A DNA stretch of 64,000 nt from Bacteroides zhangwenhongii (GTDB lineage: Bacteria > Bacteroidota > Bacteroidia > Bacteroidales > Bacteroidaceae): contig NZ_CP059856.1 in the NCBI RefSeq assembly GCF_009193325.2, forward strand, positions 2,356,001-2,420,000, read 5' to 3'. The position numbers and the translations under genes were made by a program. Below, one piece after another: positions 63,141 through 64,000 of this stretch. The notes beneath the pieces were generated by a model, which saw only the letters and a program-made list of their open reading frames with translations, was not told the origin of the DNA and ran no database searches. Within the stretch, counting starts at the first letter, position 1. The number at the start of each line of letters is the position of its first letter.

Positions 63141-63161
63141 CCGTTACCTATAAAGTAACAG
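63141..63161. repeat. right inverted repeat of the invertible promoter
   Basis: CCGTTACCTATAAAGTAAC plus AG; inverse copy of 62857-62877. It ends 8 bp before the stop codon of the recombinase gene. Confidence 0.9.
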
Positions 63162-63169
63162 ACAATATA

Positions 63170-64000
63170 TCAGATGATTACGCAATCGAAAGAGCGTTTA
63201 ATAAAATCAATAATGAGTTTGTTTGCTTCATCAATTTTCTTATTCTGAAATGGCTTTAAATACGTCTCGGTCACAGTAATGGATGAATGCCCCATAGACT
63301 GTGAAATAATTCCAGGATGCACCTCGCAATAATAAGCGGTAGTAGCCCAAGTATGCCGGGCGGTGTACGAACTTAATCTGTTCGGTATTCCCAAAAACTC
63401 TCCTAATATCAATAATTGGCGATTGAAACTGCGTAGTGCCAACTGATACTCCCGATAAGCTTCCATTGTCCCTTCAGGACTTCTTAAGAACGAAAACAGA
63501 TAGGGGGAATGTACATCCTGATTCATATACATTCTTACTATTCTCATCGCCTCATTAGTCAAGGTCACCGAAAGGGGACGTCCTGTTTTCCGTCTGCGGT
63601 AAGTGATGACATTGCCATGCAGATCACTTTTACGAAGATAAGCGAGATCAACGAAAGGCATACCGCGCATCAGGAACATAAGAATAAAAAAGTGTCGTGC
63701 GCGTTGCATGGCCGGATTTACTCCGGATAATAAAATTAATCCGGCAAATATCTTTTCCACGTCCCCTGTCTCCAAAGCACGTTGATGTTCCGCCCGGGTT
63801 CCGGTATAAACGTAACGGAACAAACGAGGGATATATTTCGCCTCATTGTTGTCGACAGCACGATTATACACGGCACGAAGTATGCGCATATAAGTGGACA
63901 CTGTATTCCAACTGCACTTGCGCTTACGAAGATGAATCTCGAACCCCTTTAACCACTCCGGCGTGATCTCGTTAAATGTAAAATCTTCACCCCCACAATA
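63170..64000 (-). CDS. tyrosine recombinase next to the invertible promoter (5' end beyond window)
   Basis: The frame is open to the window edge, so at least 276 residues are present and the N-terminus is missing; a GTG at 63901 is not the likely start, because the residues before it (TPEWLKGFEIHLRKRKCSWN) are normal recombinase core-binding sequence. Catalytic parts are Arg in FLMRGMPFVDLAYL, Arg-His in YTARHTWATT, His in MGHSS and the nucleophile Tyr in TVTETYLKPF. This is the Bacteroides serine-independent invertase type that flips nearby promoters (family knowledge). Its 3' end abuts the right inverted repeat, so it probably inverts 62857-63161. Confidence 0.92.
   Translation of the reverse strand, partial: YCGGEDFTFNEITPEWLKGFEIHLRKRKCSWNTVSTYMRILRAVYNRAVDNNEAKYIPRLFRYVYTGTRAEHQRALETGDVEKIFAGLILLSGVNPAMQRARHFFILMFLMRGMPFVDLAYLRKSDLHGNVITYRRRKTGRPLSVTLTNEAMRIVRMYMNQDVHSPYLFSFLRSPEGTMEAYREYQLALRSFNRQLLILGEFLGIPNRLSSYTARHTWATTAYYCEVHPGIISQSMGHSSITVTETYLKPFQNKKIDEANKLIIDFIKRSFDCVII

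Overview
This 64 kb window is chromosomal DNA of a Bacteroides species, most likely of the B. thetaiotaomicron/ovatus group (inference from gene content, not a database match). The evidence is the recurrent Bacteroidetes promoter (-33 TTTG, -7 TAnnTTTG, usually TATCTTTG), a Rho factor with a very long disordered insert, a serine-type sulfatase, a CblA/CepA-like class A beta-lactamase, a DUF4988-type surface lipoprotein with an acidic export signal after its lipid cysteine, and a Bacteroides-type IS982 element.

Layout. 1-13.7 kb is core genome: an EFR1-type flavodoxin/ferredoxin protein, rho, a sulfatase, two translationally coupled TPR sensor kinases (the second lacks its phospho-acceptor histidine), a MATE transporter, and an ffh-folD-capA-like operon. 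tRNA-His(GTG) sits at 13.75 kb under a consensus promoter. It is followed by a 570 bp non-coding stretch with a perfect 22 bp inverted repeat, then a DUF169 protein, a SpoU-type rRNA/tRNA methyltransferase and a zinc alcohol dehydrogenase.

17.2-36.0 kb is an AT-rich defence island, all on the + strand: an SF1 helicase with a C-terminal Vsr-like nuclease domain; a type I restriction-modification locus whose hsdM is split by an IS110-family element; a tyrosine recombinase; a 3'-half hsdS; a DUF1016/YhcG nuclease; an unrecognised membrane/coiled-coil protein; a full hsdS; a 5'-half hsdS; an Abi_C-type abortive infection protein; hsdR; and an EVE-domain McrB with McrC. The three hsdS genes meet at one shared 16 bp core. 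The 3'-half matches the full gene only to the right of that core and the 5'-half only to the left. This looks like the product of site-specific recombination: a circularly permuted second hsdS. An IS982 element closes the island.

37-60 kb returns to core genes: SWIM and SEC-C proteins, a beta-lactamase, a VOC-GNAT-GNAT fusion, an M20 peptidase, a bile-salt-hydrolase-like Ntn enzyme, MaoC, SGNH hydrolase, an RluA-type synthase, a second MATE pump, an SDR, a TIGR01777-lipocalin fusion, a lytic transglycosylase, a voltage-gated K+ channel, MgtC, a HigBA-type toxin-antitoxin pair, and the TIGR03915/TIGR03916 DNA repair pair.

60-64 kb is a phase-variation locus. A large surface lipoprotein gene is preceded by an approximately 260 bp segment bounded by inverted repeats that carries an outward promoter. 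In this copy the promoter points away from the lipoprotein gene (OFF). A tyrosine recombinase that runs off the right edge lies next to it. The window therefore contains two separate recombinase-driven variable loci: DNA specificity (hsdS) and cell surface.
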